From CAJXQU01 sp965223825 (GTDB lineage Bacteria > Pseudomonadota > Gammaproteobacteria > CAJXQU01), in the NCBI GenBank assembly GCA_965223825.1, contig OZ245018.1, positions 62,001 through 126,000 on the forward strand: a DNA stretch of 64,000 bases, given 5' to 3'. The translations under genes were made by a program, and so were the position numbers. How positions within the stretch are numbered: the first letter of the stretch is position 1; every line of letters starts with the position of its first letter. The notes below the pieces were generated by a model. It was not told where the DNA came from, made no database searches, and worked only from the letters and a program-made list of their open reading frames with translations. Positions 8,590 through 17,726 of this stretch are shown one piece after another.

Positions 8590-8618
8590 TTGTCTATTCT
8601 ACGGCGTATCAGTAACAT
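8590..8618 (+). promoter_or_regulatory. Putative sigma-70 promoter of dapA
   Basis: TTGTCT (8590-8595) and TAACAT (8613-8618) are separated by exactly 17 bases and lie 34 bases upstream of the dapA ATG. This is the best -35/-10 pair in the 135-base gcvR-dapA divergent gap. Confidence 0.5.
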
Positions 8619-8651
8619 AACCACACATTTAAACTAGTAAGGATTTTACAC

Positions 8652-9536
8652 ATGTTACGAGGTAGCATGGTTGCCGTTGTTACGCCCATGAAAGCAGGCT
8701 GCGGACCCGAAACACCAATTGACTATGAGGCCTTGTCGCGTCTGGTTGAATTCCACATCGAAAACCAAACTGATGCAATCGTTGCGGTCGGTACGACAGG
8801 GGAGTCTGCGACCTTGTCTGAAGAAGAGCACATTAATGTGATCCGAAAGGTGGTGGAATTCGTCAATGGTCGTGTGCCGGTCATCGCAGGCACCGGCGCG
8901 AACTCAACAACAGAAGCGATCACGCTGACGCAAGGCGCGAAAGACGCCGGTGCTCAAGCCGCACTTTTGGTCACGCCGTATTACAACAAGCCGACACAGG
9001 ATGGGCTTTACCTGCATTACAAAGCCGTCGCAGCCGCTGTCGATATCCCGATCATTCTTTATAATGTACCGGGTAGAACTGCCTGTGACTTACTGCCTGA
9101 AACGGTTGGTCGTCTAGCCACGGTGGATAATATTATTGGCGTAAAAGAAGCCACGGCAGATCTCGCTCGCGTTAGCAAAACGCGCGATCTATGCGGCGAT
9201 GACTTTTTGATCCTCAGCGGTGACGATGCCACTGCCGGTGAATTTATGCTGCTCGGCGGTGACGGTGTGATCTCAGTTACCGCGAACGTCGCCCCCAAAC
9301 TCATGCACGATATGTGTATGGCCGGCATTGACAAAGATCGCACCAAAGTTGAAGCCATTGATGAAAAACTTCAAGGTTTACACAACGATCTGTTTATTGA
9401 ATCAAACCCCATTCCGGTCAAATGGGCCGTACACAAAATGGGACTAATGGAAGCCGGTATCCGACTTCCAATGACATGGCTGTCTGAATCCTGCGAACCA
9501 GCCATGATCACAGCCATGGAACGGGCGGGCATCTAA
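8652..9536 (+). CDS. dapA: 4-hydroxy-tetrahydrodipicolinate synthase DapA
   Basis: A 294-residue class I aldolase that condenses pyruvate with aspartate semialdehyde, the committed step to diaminopimelate and lysine. The catalytic set can be read by alignment with E. coli DapA at an offset of +4: T48 (G-T-T-G-E-S), Y111 (P-Y-Y-N-K-P), Y137, R142 and the Schiff-base lysine K165 in G-V-K-E-A-T. An AAGGA sequence precedes the ATG. bamC follows after 28 bases, the usual dapA-bamC (nlpB) arrangement. Confidence 0.97.
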   Translation: MLRGSMVAVVTPMKAGCGPETPIDYEALSRLVEFHIENQTDAIVAVGTTGESATLSEEEHINVIRKVVEFVNGRVPVIAGTGANSTTEAITLTQGAKDAGAQAALLVTPYYNKPTQDGLYLHYKAVAAAVDIPIILYNVPGRTACDLLPETVGRLATVDNIIGVKEATADLARVSKTRDLCGDDFLILSGDDATAGEFMLLGGDGVISVTANVAPKLMHDMCMAGIDKDRTKVEAIDEKLQGLHNDLFIESNPIPVKWAVHKMGLMEAGIRLPMTWLSESCEPAMITAMERAGI

Positions 9537-9564
9537 GCCCACACAATTTATTAGAGGTTAACGC

Positions 9565-10635
9565 ATGTCTTTTCGAATTATTACACTCCTTCTTCTTTCA
9601 ACACTGGCGCTGGGCGGGTGTTCAAAATACATGTCCAAGCTGGACAAGGTTCTCCCTGATCAGCGTGAATCTTATAAAAAGAGTGCCAGCCTGCCTGATC
9701 TGGAAGTACCGCCAGATCTCACTACGGATGCTATTGACGATTCGCTCGTGGTTCCTGAAATTGATGCTAGTGGTACGGCAAGCTTTTCTGAATACGAAGA
9801 TCGCGTTCAACGACAAAAAGATGCTCGCTTTTATGGCACCACATCAAGCGATCCATCGGGCATTTCGGATGTTGCTGGTGAACAATATTTTGTTGTAAAC
9901 ACCGGCATGGACGAAACTTGGCAAACTATTACACAAACATGGCAGGAGCTTGGTTATTCGCTCGATCTGAATGATCAAGAACTCGGTGTGATGGAAACAA
10001 GCTGGAAAACAGATAGTGCAAAGGGCCTGCGAGATCGCTTCAAAATGTTCATCGAACCCGCTCAATCTAGTGGTTCGACAGCGATTTATCTTTCCCATAG
10101 CGGTGAAGAAAAGCAAGGCGGTAGCTGGTATGACCGAGGTCGTGACGTATCTGTCGAATATGCCATGGCGGAATACATCCAATCTGAACTGGGTGGTGCT
10201 CCGGTCGCCACCAGTACAAGCACAACCGTCAGCACACCTACCGCCACTGAAAGCGCCGCACCTGCCAGCAACGCCCCAGCTGAATTGATTGCTGAAATTG
10301 TCAGTGCCGGTGGGGGTAAAATGTATCTTGCGGTAAATCGCAGCATCGAAACACTGTGGACAACGGTTGGTAGCATTTTGTCTGGTTATGATGATATTAC
10401 ACTTGATGGTGAAGACCGTTCTAACGGCACTTATTCATTTGAGTTCAAACCTGAATCTGGCAAAAAAGGCATGTTTTCACGTTTAGCCTTCTGGAAAGAC
10501 GGCGCACTCGATCAACAATTACAACTCACCGCAATTGGTGATAAAACAGAAATTGTCGTGCTCGACGAAGATGGTGAGTGGGACACCTCCGATGTCTCCG
10601 ATGAAATCCTACAACGCTTGAGAAGCGGACTCTAA
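9565..10635 (+). CDS. bamC: Outer-membrane assembly lipoprotein BamC
   Basis: A 356-residue lipoprotein of the BAM complex that folds beta-barrel proteins into the outer membrane. The signal peptide ends in a lipobox L-A-L-G-G-C with C19 as the lipidation site. An unstructured N-terminal segment, which contacts BamD in E. coli, is followed by two helix-grip domains (about 105-210 and 255-350) joined by an S/T/A-P-rich linker (about 215-245). It is co-transcribed with dapA. The other BAM lipoprotein in the window is bamB. Confidence 0.92.
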   Translation: MSFRIITLLLLSTLALGGCSKYMSKLDKVLPDQRESYKKSASLPDLEVPPDLTTDAIDDSLVVPEIDASGTASFSEYEDRVQRQKDARFYGTTSSDPSGISDVAGEQYFVVNTGMDETWQTITQTWQELGYSLDLNDQELGVMETSWKTDSAKGLRDRFKMFIEPAQSSGSTAIYLSHSGEEKQGGSWYDRGRDVSVEYAMAEYIQSELGGAPVATSTSTTVSTPTATESAAPASNAPAELIAEIVSAGGGKMYLAVNRSIETLWTTVGSILSGYDDITLDGEDRSNGTYSFEFKPESGKKGMFSRLAFWKDGALDQQLQLTAIGDKTEIVVLDEDGEWDTSDVSDEILQRLRSGL

Positions 10636-11406
10636 GTGCGTTTCGCTTCACTCGGGAGTGGCAGTCGCGGTAATGCCACTCTCGTTGAAGTCAAGCAAAC
10701 CCTCGTCATGATTGACAATGGGTTTTCTATCCAGGAAACCGAACGTCGATTAGCCACCCTCAATAAAACACCCGATCAGCTTACGGCTATCTTGGTCACC
10801 CACGAACATGGCGATCATATTACCGGCGTTGGTCGTCTTGCGAGAAAATATAAAATCCCGGTTTGGATGACAGAAGGTACGCGCCGCGCTGCTGCACGCC
10901 ATATTAACAAGCTTGATCAGTTAATTAGCACCTTCAATTCACATAACGCATTCAATATTGATGATTTGCAAATTGATCCGATCACGGTTCCGCATGACGC
11001 AAAAGAACCCGCACAGTTTGTTTTTTCTGATGGAGATGCCCGACTCGGCATACTCACCGATACCGGCAGCATCACGCCCCACATTATCGAGATGCTAACG
11101 GCATGTAATTCACTTCTGGTTGAAAGTAATCATGATGAAGACATGCTTGAAGCGAGCGAATACCCATTCCAACTGAAGCAGCGGATCTCTGGCCGACTTG
11201 GCCATCTTGGGAATCAACAAACCGCTGAACTATTGCGTCGCCTCGATACCGACAAATTAACCCACCTCATCGCTGCACATTTGAGTGAGCAAAATAATGC
11301 CGTGAGCAAAGTTAAACGCTGCCTAGCTGAAGCGCTGAGCTGTAGTGAAGATTGGATTGGAATTGCCGATCAGGAAACTGGTTTTGCTTGGCGTGATGTC
11401 GCCTGA
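10636..11406 (+). CDS. YycJ/VicX-like metallo-beta-lactamase-fold hydrolase
   Basis: A 256-residue metallo-hydrolase starting with a GTG that abuts the bamC stop codon. The N-terminus M-R-F-A-S-L-G-S-G-S-R-G-N is typical of the YycJ/VicX branch, and the metal motif V-T-H-E-H-G-D-H lies at residues 54-61. Further metal ligands are suggested by L-T-D-T-G and by A-A-H-L-S near the C-terminus. The family includes DNA-repair exonucleases and phosphodiesterases. The substrate is unknown, although linkage to bamC is common in gammaproteobacteria. Confidence 0.85.
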   Translation: MRFASLGSGSRGNATLVEVKQTLVMIDNGFSIQETERRLATLNKTPDQLTAILVTHEHGDHITGVGRLARKYKIPVWMTEGTRRAAARHINKLDQLISTFNSHNAFNIDDLQIDPITVPHDAKEPAQFVFSDGDARLGILTDTGSITPHIIEMLTACNSLLVESNHDEDMLEASEYPFQLKQRISGRLGHLGNQQTAELLRRLDTDKLTHLIAAHLSEQNNAVSKVKRCLAEALSCSEDWIGIADQETGFAWRDVA

Positions 11407-11425
11407 TCAGAGCGTACTTTAATAT

Positions 11426-12796
11426 TTATTTTTTATCGTGAGATTTAGGACGTAAGGCCTTTTTTGTTGTGTTTTCAAATGGATTAGTCCCCTGACGAAA
11501 TTCCAGTTTTACCGGTGTACCTGATAATTTTAGCGTCTTGATCAACACATTCGACAGATAACGTTTATACGAACCTGGCAGTGATTTCACCTGATTTCCG
11601 TAGATCAGGAACATTGGTGGGTTTTGCCCCGCCATATGGGCATAACGTAATTTAATTCGGCGTCCGCGCACTAATGGGGGCGGATGGCTTTCGACTGCTT
11701 CCTCAATAATTCGATTCAGTTTCGGCGTGCTGACTTTGATCATCGCCGACTGATACGCTTTATTAATACTACCGAAAAGATTACCGACACCGCTGCCATG
11801 CAGGGCTGAAATAAAATGAATCTTCGCGAAATCAATAAACTTCAACTTCCGATCTAGCTCACGTTTTATCCACGTTCGATCATCATTATCGAGACCATCC
11901 CATTTATTGACCGCGATCACTAATGCCCGACCACTATCGAGAATCATGCCGAGTAAGGTCACATCTTGCTCGGTAATCGTCTCATGACCATCCATCACCA
12001 GCACGACCACATTCGACTTTTCAATCGCTTGAATGGTTTTAATTACACTGAATTTTTCGATCTTTTCATTAACGCGCGATCGTCGCCGAATACCGGCCGT
12101 ATCAATTAAGGTGTAATTCTTTCCTTCGCGATCAAAAGGTACTTCTATCGCATCACGGGTTGTCCCCGGTAGATCAAACGCGATCACTCGTTCATCGCCG
12201 ATAATTCGATTGATCAGGGTCGATTTGCCGACATTCGGTCGGCCAAGTATTGCGACGGAAATGCGATCAGAATCGTCTGTGAGTTCTTCGTCTATGCGAA
12301 GTAATTCGGGTAAGGTTTGCAGTACCGCTTCTGTCAGTGCTTCACGACCGCGACTATGTGCAGCGGAAATTAAAACCGGCTCACCTAAACCCAAACTATA
12401 AAAATCAGAGGTGATAATGTGTCGATCTAAGCCTTCTGATTTATTTAATAAGAGGATGATCGGTTTTTGAAGTTTGCGCAGTTGCAGAGCGATATTTTGA
12501 TCGTCGACTTGCAAGCCGGATCGCGCATCAACCAAAAATAGCACTAGATCAGATTCTTCTGCTGCACGGATCGATTGCTCACTGATCAATTTATCAATTC
12601 CGTGTTTTTCGTCGGTTAAACCACCCGTATCAACGATGATACAGTCACGTTCACCGAATATAGACGTACCATATAACCGATCACGTGTTAAGCCGGGTTC
12701 ATCAGCGACCAGTGCTCTGCGCGTTCCAGTAAGGAGGTTAAATAACGTTGATTTACCGACATTCGGTCTACCAACTAATGCGATCGTTGACTTCAC
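11426..12796 (-). CDS. der: Ribosome-assembly GTPase Der (EngA)
   Basis: A 456-residue GTPase with two tandem G domains and a C-terminal KH-like domain, required for 50S subunit maturation. Both P-loops read G-R-P-N-V-G-K-S-T (residues 9-17 and about 186-194). The D-T-x-G motifs and N-K-x-D-type specificity motifs (N-K-S-E in domain 1, N-K-W-D in domain 2) are present. The lysine-rich C-terminal tail is usual. The start overlaps the bamB stop by 4 bases, as expected in the conserved hisS-yfgM-bamB-der operon. Confidence 0.97.
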   Translation of the reverse strand: MKSTIALVGRPNVGKSTLFNLLTGTRRALVADEPGLTRDRLYGTSIFGERDCIIVDTGGLTDEKHGIDKLISEQSIRAAEESDLVLFLVDARSGLQVDDQNIALQLRKLQKPIILLLNKSEGLDRHIITSDFYSLGLGEPVLISAAHSRGREALTEAVLQTLPELLRIDEELTDDSDRISVAILGRPNVGKSTLINRIIGDERVIAFDLPGTTRDAIEVPFDREGKNYTLIDTAGIRRRSRVNEKIEKFSVIKTIQAIEKSNVVVLVMDGHETITEQDVTLLGMILDSGRALVIAVNKWDGLDNDDRTWIKRELDRKLKFIDFAKIHFISALHGSGVGNLFGSINKAYQSAMIKVSTPKLNRIIEEAVESHPPPLVRGRRIKLRYAHMAGQNPPMFLIYGNQVKSLPGSYKRYLSNVLIKTLKLSGTPVKLEFRQGTNPFENTTKKALRPKSHDKK

Positions 12797-13968
12797 TGAG
12801 TTTGGTAAGCGCTCAACTCGCCGTCAGAGCTATACACAAAAAGCATATCATCGACAACAAATGGTGCTGCGATGATCTTACTTTTATCCACGCGAACACG
12901 TCCAACTAAGCTACCGTCAGTACGATCCATCCAGTGTAAGTATCCTTCAACATCACCCGCGACAACAAAATCACGGTATCGTGTTGGAGATGTTAATGAA
13001 CGTGTGGTGAGTTCTTCATTTTTCCAAACGGAATTACCGCTGTAGCGTTCAAGTGCCCAAATACTGCTTTGTTCGTCAGTGACATAAACACTTTCCGGAT
13101 CGACACTGAGACCCGCATTCGAAGAAATATCACGTACCCAAGCAATACGGCCAGACTGCATCTCCACGACAGCTACACGACCCTGAAAGGTTGCGACAAA
13201 AATAACGCCCTCTGAAAGAACGGGTTCCGCATCGATATCCACCATGCGTTCCAAGGTTGATCGACCGGATGGAAGTGCGACACGCTTTTCCCACACCATC
13301 GCTCCTGTTGCGATGTCCAATGCCGTTAATATACCGCCATCAAAGCCAATAATCGCAAGACCCGCACTTAATTGTGGTGCGCTGGTGCCGCGCAGAGTGA
13401 GTAACGGGACAGCACGCTCATACACCCACAAACGTTGGCCACTGCCACTATCGAGCCCAAACACTTTTCCATCGCCAGTGCGTACAACGACAACGCCAAG
13501 ATCCACTTTGGGAGCAGCTAAAACTTCACTCGAGACTTGCGATGTCCAACGTTCTTGGCCGTCTTCTTCATTTAAAGCGATGACTTCACCGTCACGGGTT
13601 CCAAGCAAGACCATACCTTCACCGAGCCCTGGGCCACCTGTGATCGGCTTTTTGGTTTTATTTTTCCACTGCTGTTTGCCGTTTTCAGTTGAAATTGCAG
13701 TAACTACACCTTCACGTTCCGCAGCGTAAATAACGCCATAGCCAGCAACCGGCATGAGTTTCAGATAGTAACCATCGGTTCCATCACCAATGCTTGTGGA
13801 CCAGCGTTTTTTAATTTCAATCGTCTGGTTGATATCACCGAGTTCTCTGATCGGCACCTCGTTAACATCTTTCGCTAACAAGCCGTTAACTTTCTCTTTG
13901 ACCGTACCACAGCCCGTCAAGCTAAGAGCGACCAGCAATACCCATCCACTTCGCACTAAGTTATTCAC
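12793..13968 (-). CDS. bamB: Outer-membrane assembly lipoprotein BamB
   Basis: A 391-residue eight-bladed beta-propeller lipoprotein of the BAM complex. The signal peptide ends in L-S-L-T-G-C (C20). PQQ-like propeller repeats (W-x-x-x-x-x-x-x-G-G-P, A-L-D/N-x-x-x-G-x-x-x-W) recur through the chain. It scaffolds BamA in the periplasm. It overlaps yfgM by 8 bases and der by 4, which indicates tight translational coupling. Confidence 0.95.
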   Translation of the reverse strand: MNNLVRSGWVLLVALSLTGCGTVKEKVNGLLAKDVNEVPIRELGDINQTIEIKKRWSTSIGDGTDGYYLKLMPVAGYGVIYAAEREGVVTAISTENGKQQWKNKTKKPITGGPGLGEGMVLLGTRDGEVIALNEEDGQERWTSQVSSEVLAAPKVDLGVVVVRTGDGKVFGLDSGSGQRLWVYERAVPLLTLRGTSAPQLSAGLAIIGFDGGILTALDIATGAMVWEKRVALPSGRSTLERMVDIDAEPVLSEGVIFVATFQGRVAVVEMQSGRIAWVRDISSNAGLSVDPESVYVTDEQSSIWALERYSGNSVWKNEELTTRSLTSPTRYRDFVVAGDVEGYLHWMDRTDGSLVGRVRVDKSKIIAAPFVVDDMLFVYSSDGELSAYQTQ

Positions 13969-14599
13969 TACTGCCGCCTAAATCATCCAATTTCATTTCT
14001 AGCAAACTATTACTGCTTGGCCCACCTTGTGATAAAGCCAATGCTTGCAAATAGGCATTTTTCGCTTCAGTGGTTTTTGCTTGAGCGAGTAAAATATCGC
14101 CTTTCAACTCATGATAACTCGATAACAGCTCTGCACCTTTTACGTTCTCGATTAAGGCCGCTGCCGCATCAACGTCGCCACTGCTTAAATAAATCCGCGC
14201 TAATCGGATTGTCGCGATCATTTGTGTTTCTGCCTGTGCTGCGTTATCGACTACCCAACGAAGCTGATCGGCCGCTAATTCACTTTTACCACTATCGTTG
14301 GCCACTTTTGCCATCGTTAATGCGGCAAGACTGGCATACGGTGAGGCCGAATATTCATCTTTTAATTGCTGATTTGAAGCGGCAGCTTCTTCGAACTTCT
14401 TCTCGATTACCAATGATTTCATTTGAGAATAAATCAGCGATGCTTGTTCTGATTTGGTTTCTGTTTGCGATTGATAAGCGCGCCAACCGAATAGGGCGCT
14501 AACGCCGATCGCGAGGCCTAGGATGACGGAGACACCGTTTTCCTTCCACCATTTTTTAATCGCTTCTACTTGTTCTTCTTCTGATGCGTAAATATCCAC
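13961..14599 (-). CDS. yfgM: YfgM family ancillary SecYEG translocon subunit
   Basis: A 212-residue single-pass inner-membrane protein. A short cytoplasmic N-terminus carries the family motif E-E-E-Q-V-E-A-I-K-K-W-W. A membrane helix spans about residues 23-43, and a periplasmic TPR-like domain follows. In E. coli, YfgM works with PpiD at the translocon exit and also affects RcsB stability. Its place between hisS and bamB is conserved. Confidence 0.92.
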   Translation of the reverse strand: MDIYASEEEQVEAIKKWWKENGVSVILGLAIGVSALFGWRAYQSQTETKSEQASLIYSQMKSLVIEKKFEEAAASNQQLKDEYSASPYASLAALTMAKVANDSGKSELAADQLRWVVDNAAQAETQMIATIRLARIYLSSGDVDAAAALIENVKGAELLSSYHELKGDILLAQAKTTEAKNAYLQALALSQGGPSSNSLLEMKLDDLGGSSE

Positions 14600-14644
14600 G
14601 TTCTACTCCCGAAGCGTGATAAATGAAAAATTATACTTAGCGAG

Positions 14645-15904
14645 TCATGAAACTCGCAAGAATTCAATCAGATCAGCCTGTGCTATCGTTTGCTGCTGAC
14701 CGTCACTCAAATCTTTTACGGTAATGTTGTTCTGGCTGATCTCATCATCCGCTAGGATCAATGCCCAGCGTGCGCCTGATTTATCTGCTTTTTTAAATTG
14801 CGATTTCAGACTACCACCACCAAGATGTGTGATCACTTTACGATCCGGATCGTGATCACGTAATTTCTCTGCGATCTGCAACCCAACAGCCAAGGCATCT
14901 TCGCCGATATTCATGACATAAATGTCTGGGTTATTTTCAATCGTCTTACCAGCGTCTTTCAGTAATTCAATCAGCCGATCAACCCCCATCGCAAAACCAA
15001 TTGCTGGTGTTGCTGATCCACCAAAATGTTCGATCAGGCCATCAAAACGCCCACCACCGCAGACGGTTCCTTGTGCGCCGAGTTGATCCGTAACCCATTC
15101 AAAAACCGTTTTGCTGTAATAATCTAACCCACGTACCAGTCGCGGATTTACAGTGTAGGCGATGCCAGCGTTATCCAGCAGTCTACACAATTTTGAAAAG
15201 TGTTCCGCTGATTCTGTATCGAGATAACTATCAAACATCGGCGCGTTGCTGATCAAGCTCGCCATTGCAGGGTTCTTGCTATCTAAAATGCGTAACGGAT
15301 TGCGATCAAGGCGACGTAAACTGTCTTCATCTAGCTGATCCTTATTTTCGGTAAAATAATCAATCAACTTCTCTCGGTAGACTGCGCGTGAGTCTGCCGT
15401 TCCTAAGGTGTTGATTTGCAACTCAACATCTTGCAGGCCCAAGACTTTCCAAAAACGTGCTGTCATCATGATCAGCTCCGCATCAATATCCGGGCCTGGC
15501 ATACCGAAGGTTTCAACACCGATCTGAAAAAACTGCCGGTAGCGTCCTTTCTGCGGTCGCTCACGACGAAACATCGGACCGATATACCACAAACGCTGGA
15601 TCTGGTTGTGGAATAAGCCATGTTGCATTCCGGCCCTGACCGTACCTGCTGTTCCTTCAGGACGTAAGGTTAAAAAATCACCACCGCGATCCTCAAACGT
15701 GTACATTTCTTTTTCAACAATATCCGTCGCCTCACCGATAGATCGCTTGAAAAGAGCCGTTTGTTCGACGATTGGTAAACGAATTTGTCGATAACCATAC
15801 GCATCGAAAACTTGGCTTACGGCATTTTCTAGCCACTGCCACAAGGCGGTTTGCTCAGGCAGGATGTCATTCATCCCTTTAACGGATTGGATCGCTTTGC
15901 TCAT
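14645..15904 (-). CDS. hisS: Histidyl-tRNA synthetase
   Basis: A 419-residue class II aminoacyl-tRNA synthetase. The opening I-Q-S-V-K-G-M-N-D, motif 2 (F-R-R-E-R-P-Q-K-G-R-Y-R-Q-F), the histidine-specific R-G-L-D-Y-Y and the G-G-G-R-F-D-G-L motif are all present. A C-terminal anticodon-binding domain spans about 325-415. Length matches the family. In E. coli ispG lies between rodZ and hisS; here only 22 bases separate the two genes, so ispG is absent from this position. Confidence 0.97.
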   Translation of the reverse strand: MSKAIQSVKGMNDILPEQTALWQWLENAVSQVFDAYGYRQIRLPIVEQTALFKRSIGEATDIVEKEMYTFEDRGGDFLTLRPEGTAGTVRAGMQHGLFHNQIQRLWYIGPMFRRERPQKGRYRQFFQIGVETFGMPGPDIDAELIMMTARFWKVLGLQDVELQINTLGTADSRAVYREKLIDYFTENKDQLDEDSLRRLDRNPLRILDSKNPAMASLISNAPMFDSYLDTESAEHFSKLCRLLDNAGIAYTVNPRLVRGLDYYSKTVFEWVTDQLGAQGTVCGGGRFDGLIEHFGGSATPAIGFAMGVDRLIELLKDAGKTIENNPDIYVMNIGEDALAVGLQIAEKLRDHDPDRKVITHLGGGSLKSQFKKADKSGARWALILADDEISQNNITVKDLSDGQQQTIAQADLIEFLRVS

Positions 15905-15926
15905 ATAAAAAAGGCTTCGTTAGAAT

Positions 15927-16916
15927 TTATCGGTGCGCGCCCGTTTCATCGATCACAAAACGTGCAACCTGGCCCCGCGAAAGAGGCTCAAGATCCAATT
16001 GCTGACCTTGATATTGAAATGTCGCAGAGGAGACACGGCCGATTACCACTTTATAAGGCATCACACCGGACAATCTAACCACCTCTCCTGGCATGGCTAA
16101 ACCTGAATATAACGATGTCGAACTGCCGTCTCGAATTTCCGTCCATGACTCACCCGTAAATTCGATAATGATGTCATCGCTACTCGCCACAGCCTCTCGG
16201 ATATCTTCGGGTTGATCTGTCACAGAAGGCAACGTGCTAGATGAAGCTGCCATTTCTGTTGCGGCTAACTCATTTTGAGTGGCCTCGACGTCAGCTAGCT
16301 GTTCCAGTATTGCTGGGGAATTATCCGGTTCTGCTGGTGTTTCATTTAAGTAGACAACACCGTAATCATGTTCAAGCGTAACAGGCGTGTTTTCAAAAAT
16401 GATCGTTGATTCATCTTGCTCACTCACGTTTTCAGTTGGGGATAAGCTTAACTCACTACCATCTTGTACGACGACGGGTGTATCAGGTGTTGTCACTGCT
16501 TGTTCGCCTTGCGGAGTCAATTCTACACGTTCATCCAGCACTTCTTGCTGTTGTGAATTCCACCATAATGCGAGCAATAACAAACTGGCCGCAACAACAG
16601 AATAGCTGACGATTTTAATGTGCTTATCATCACTGCTCGCTTGCGGCTGTGCCTGTGTGACATGGGGTTCAATCGTGGGGCCGTCAGCGGCCACTTGATC
16701 ATACGCTGCGATGATCTCATCTTGCGCGACGTCCACTTGTTTTGCATAACTCCGTAAGTATCCTCGCACATAGGCGGCGGCAGGGAATACATCAAAATTA
16801 TCTTGCTCAATGGCTTCGACTAAACGTGTATCCAGCCTGAGACGTTGAGCGATAACGTCGATCGTGAACTCCTTTTCTTCTCGTGCTTTTTTTAGTATTT
16901 GTCCAGGATTTTCCAT
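15927..16916 (-). CDS. rodZ: Cytoskeletal protein RodZ
   Basis: A 329-residue cell-shape protein that links MreB to the elongasome. A helix-turn-helix domain of the HTH_25 type (about 5-75, with Y-V-R-G-Y-L-R-S-Y-A) is followed by a membrane segment (about 102-119), a long low-complexity periplasmic linker and a C-terminal beta domain (DUF4115, about 240-325, with F-T-G-E-S-W-T-E-I). It sits downstream of rlmN and pilW, as in most gammaproteobacteria. Confidence 0.93.
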   Translation of the reverse strand: MENPGQILKKAREEKEFTIDVIAQRLRLDTRLVEAIEQDNFDVFPAAAYVRGYLRSYAKQVDVAQDEIIAAYDQVAADGPTIEPHVTQAQPQASSDDKHIKIVSYSVVAASLLLLALWWNSQQQEVLDERVELTPQGEQAVTTPDTPVVVQDGSELSLSPTENVSEQDESTIIFENTPVTLEHDYGVVYLNETPAEPDNSPAILEQLADVEATQNELAATEMAASSSTLPSVTDQPEDIREAVASSDDIIIEFTGESWTEIRDGSSTSLYSGLAMPGEVVRLSGVMPYKVVIGRVSSATFQYQGQQLDLEPLSRGQVARFVIDETGAHR

Positions 16917-16937
16917 AGCCAGCTCTTAGTTGTTATT

Positions 16938-17726
16938 TTACGGCCGATCCGTTTTCAACAATAAACGCGTTTCCTGTGAATCAGGAAACCGATTTTTAAG
17001 TAATAATCCATAACTTGCGGCGGCATCACGATCACCTAACGCTTTTTCCACTCGCACAGCTAACCATAAGCTCGCAGCATTATGTTCTGTCGCTTCTGCA
17101 TATCGGTTCAGATAACTTTGCGCCAAAGTGTAATGTTTTTGCGTATAACTAATATCCGCCATTTGAAACAGCGCCGGATACATCCGTGAATCAACCTTCA
17201 ACGCTTCGCGAAAATAGACTTCTGCCTGATCAATATTATTATTTGATCGTGCGCACATGCCTGCATTGAGATAGGCAATATGAGGCGTACGATACAATGG
17301 ATTATCAACGGCACGCATAAACATCTGATCCGCTTTTACAGCATTGCCTTGCGTACACAAAAACTGCCCGTAATTATTTAGTGCGCGAGAATCTTTTGGT
17401 GCGAGTTGAACGGCTTTTGCGTAGTGTTTTTCAGCTAGCTCAGTTTGCCCGAGTCGCGCGTGTAAAATTGCGATCGCATTATGTGCATCAGCAAAATTCG
17501 GATCAATTGCCAGCGCTTTGTTTAACCGATTTAAGGCTTTTTCATTGTCTTGCTTATTCATGTAAGCCACACCTAATTCAAGATTAAGTTGTGCAGCTTT
17601 ATCCGGCTCACTTTCCACCCCACTTAAGCCACCGGAGTTTGGATTACTCGCGCACGCTGTAAGTAAAAAACTCAACGACAATACTAGAAAGAGCGTGCGT
17701 TTAATGTGAAACGAAATGAAAGTCAT
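16938..17726 (-). CDS. pilW: Type IV pilus biogenesis/stability lipoprotein PilW (PilF)
   Basis: A 262-residue TPR lipoprotein with lipobox L-L-T-A-C (C25) and about six TPR-like repeats from residue 45 onward. In species with type IV pili it promotes outer-membrane insertion and multimerisation of the PilQ secretin. Its 1-base overlap with the rlmN stop and its place before rodZ match the pilW gene of pseudomonads. No other pilus genes are in the window. Confidence 0.9.
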   Translation of the reverse strand: MTFISFHIKRTLFLVLSLSFLLTACASNPNSGGLSGVESEPDKAAQLNLELGVAYMNKQDNEKALNRLNKALAIDPNFADAHNAIAILHARLGQTELAEKHYAKAVQLAPKDSRALNNYGQFLCTQGNAVKADQMFMRAVDNPLYRTPHIAYLNAGMCARSNNNIDQAEVYFREALKVDSRMYPALFQMADISYTQKHYTLAQSYLNRYAEATEHNAASLWLAVRVEKALGDRDAAASYGLLLKNRFPDSQETRLLLKTDRP

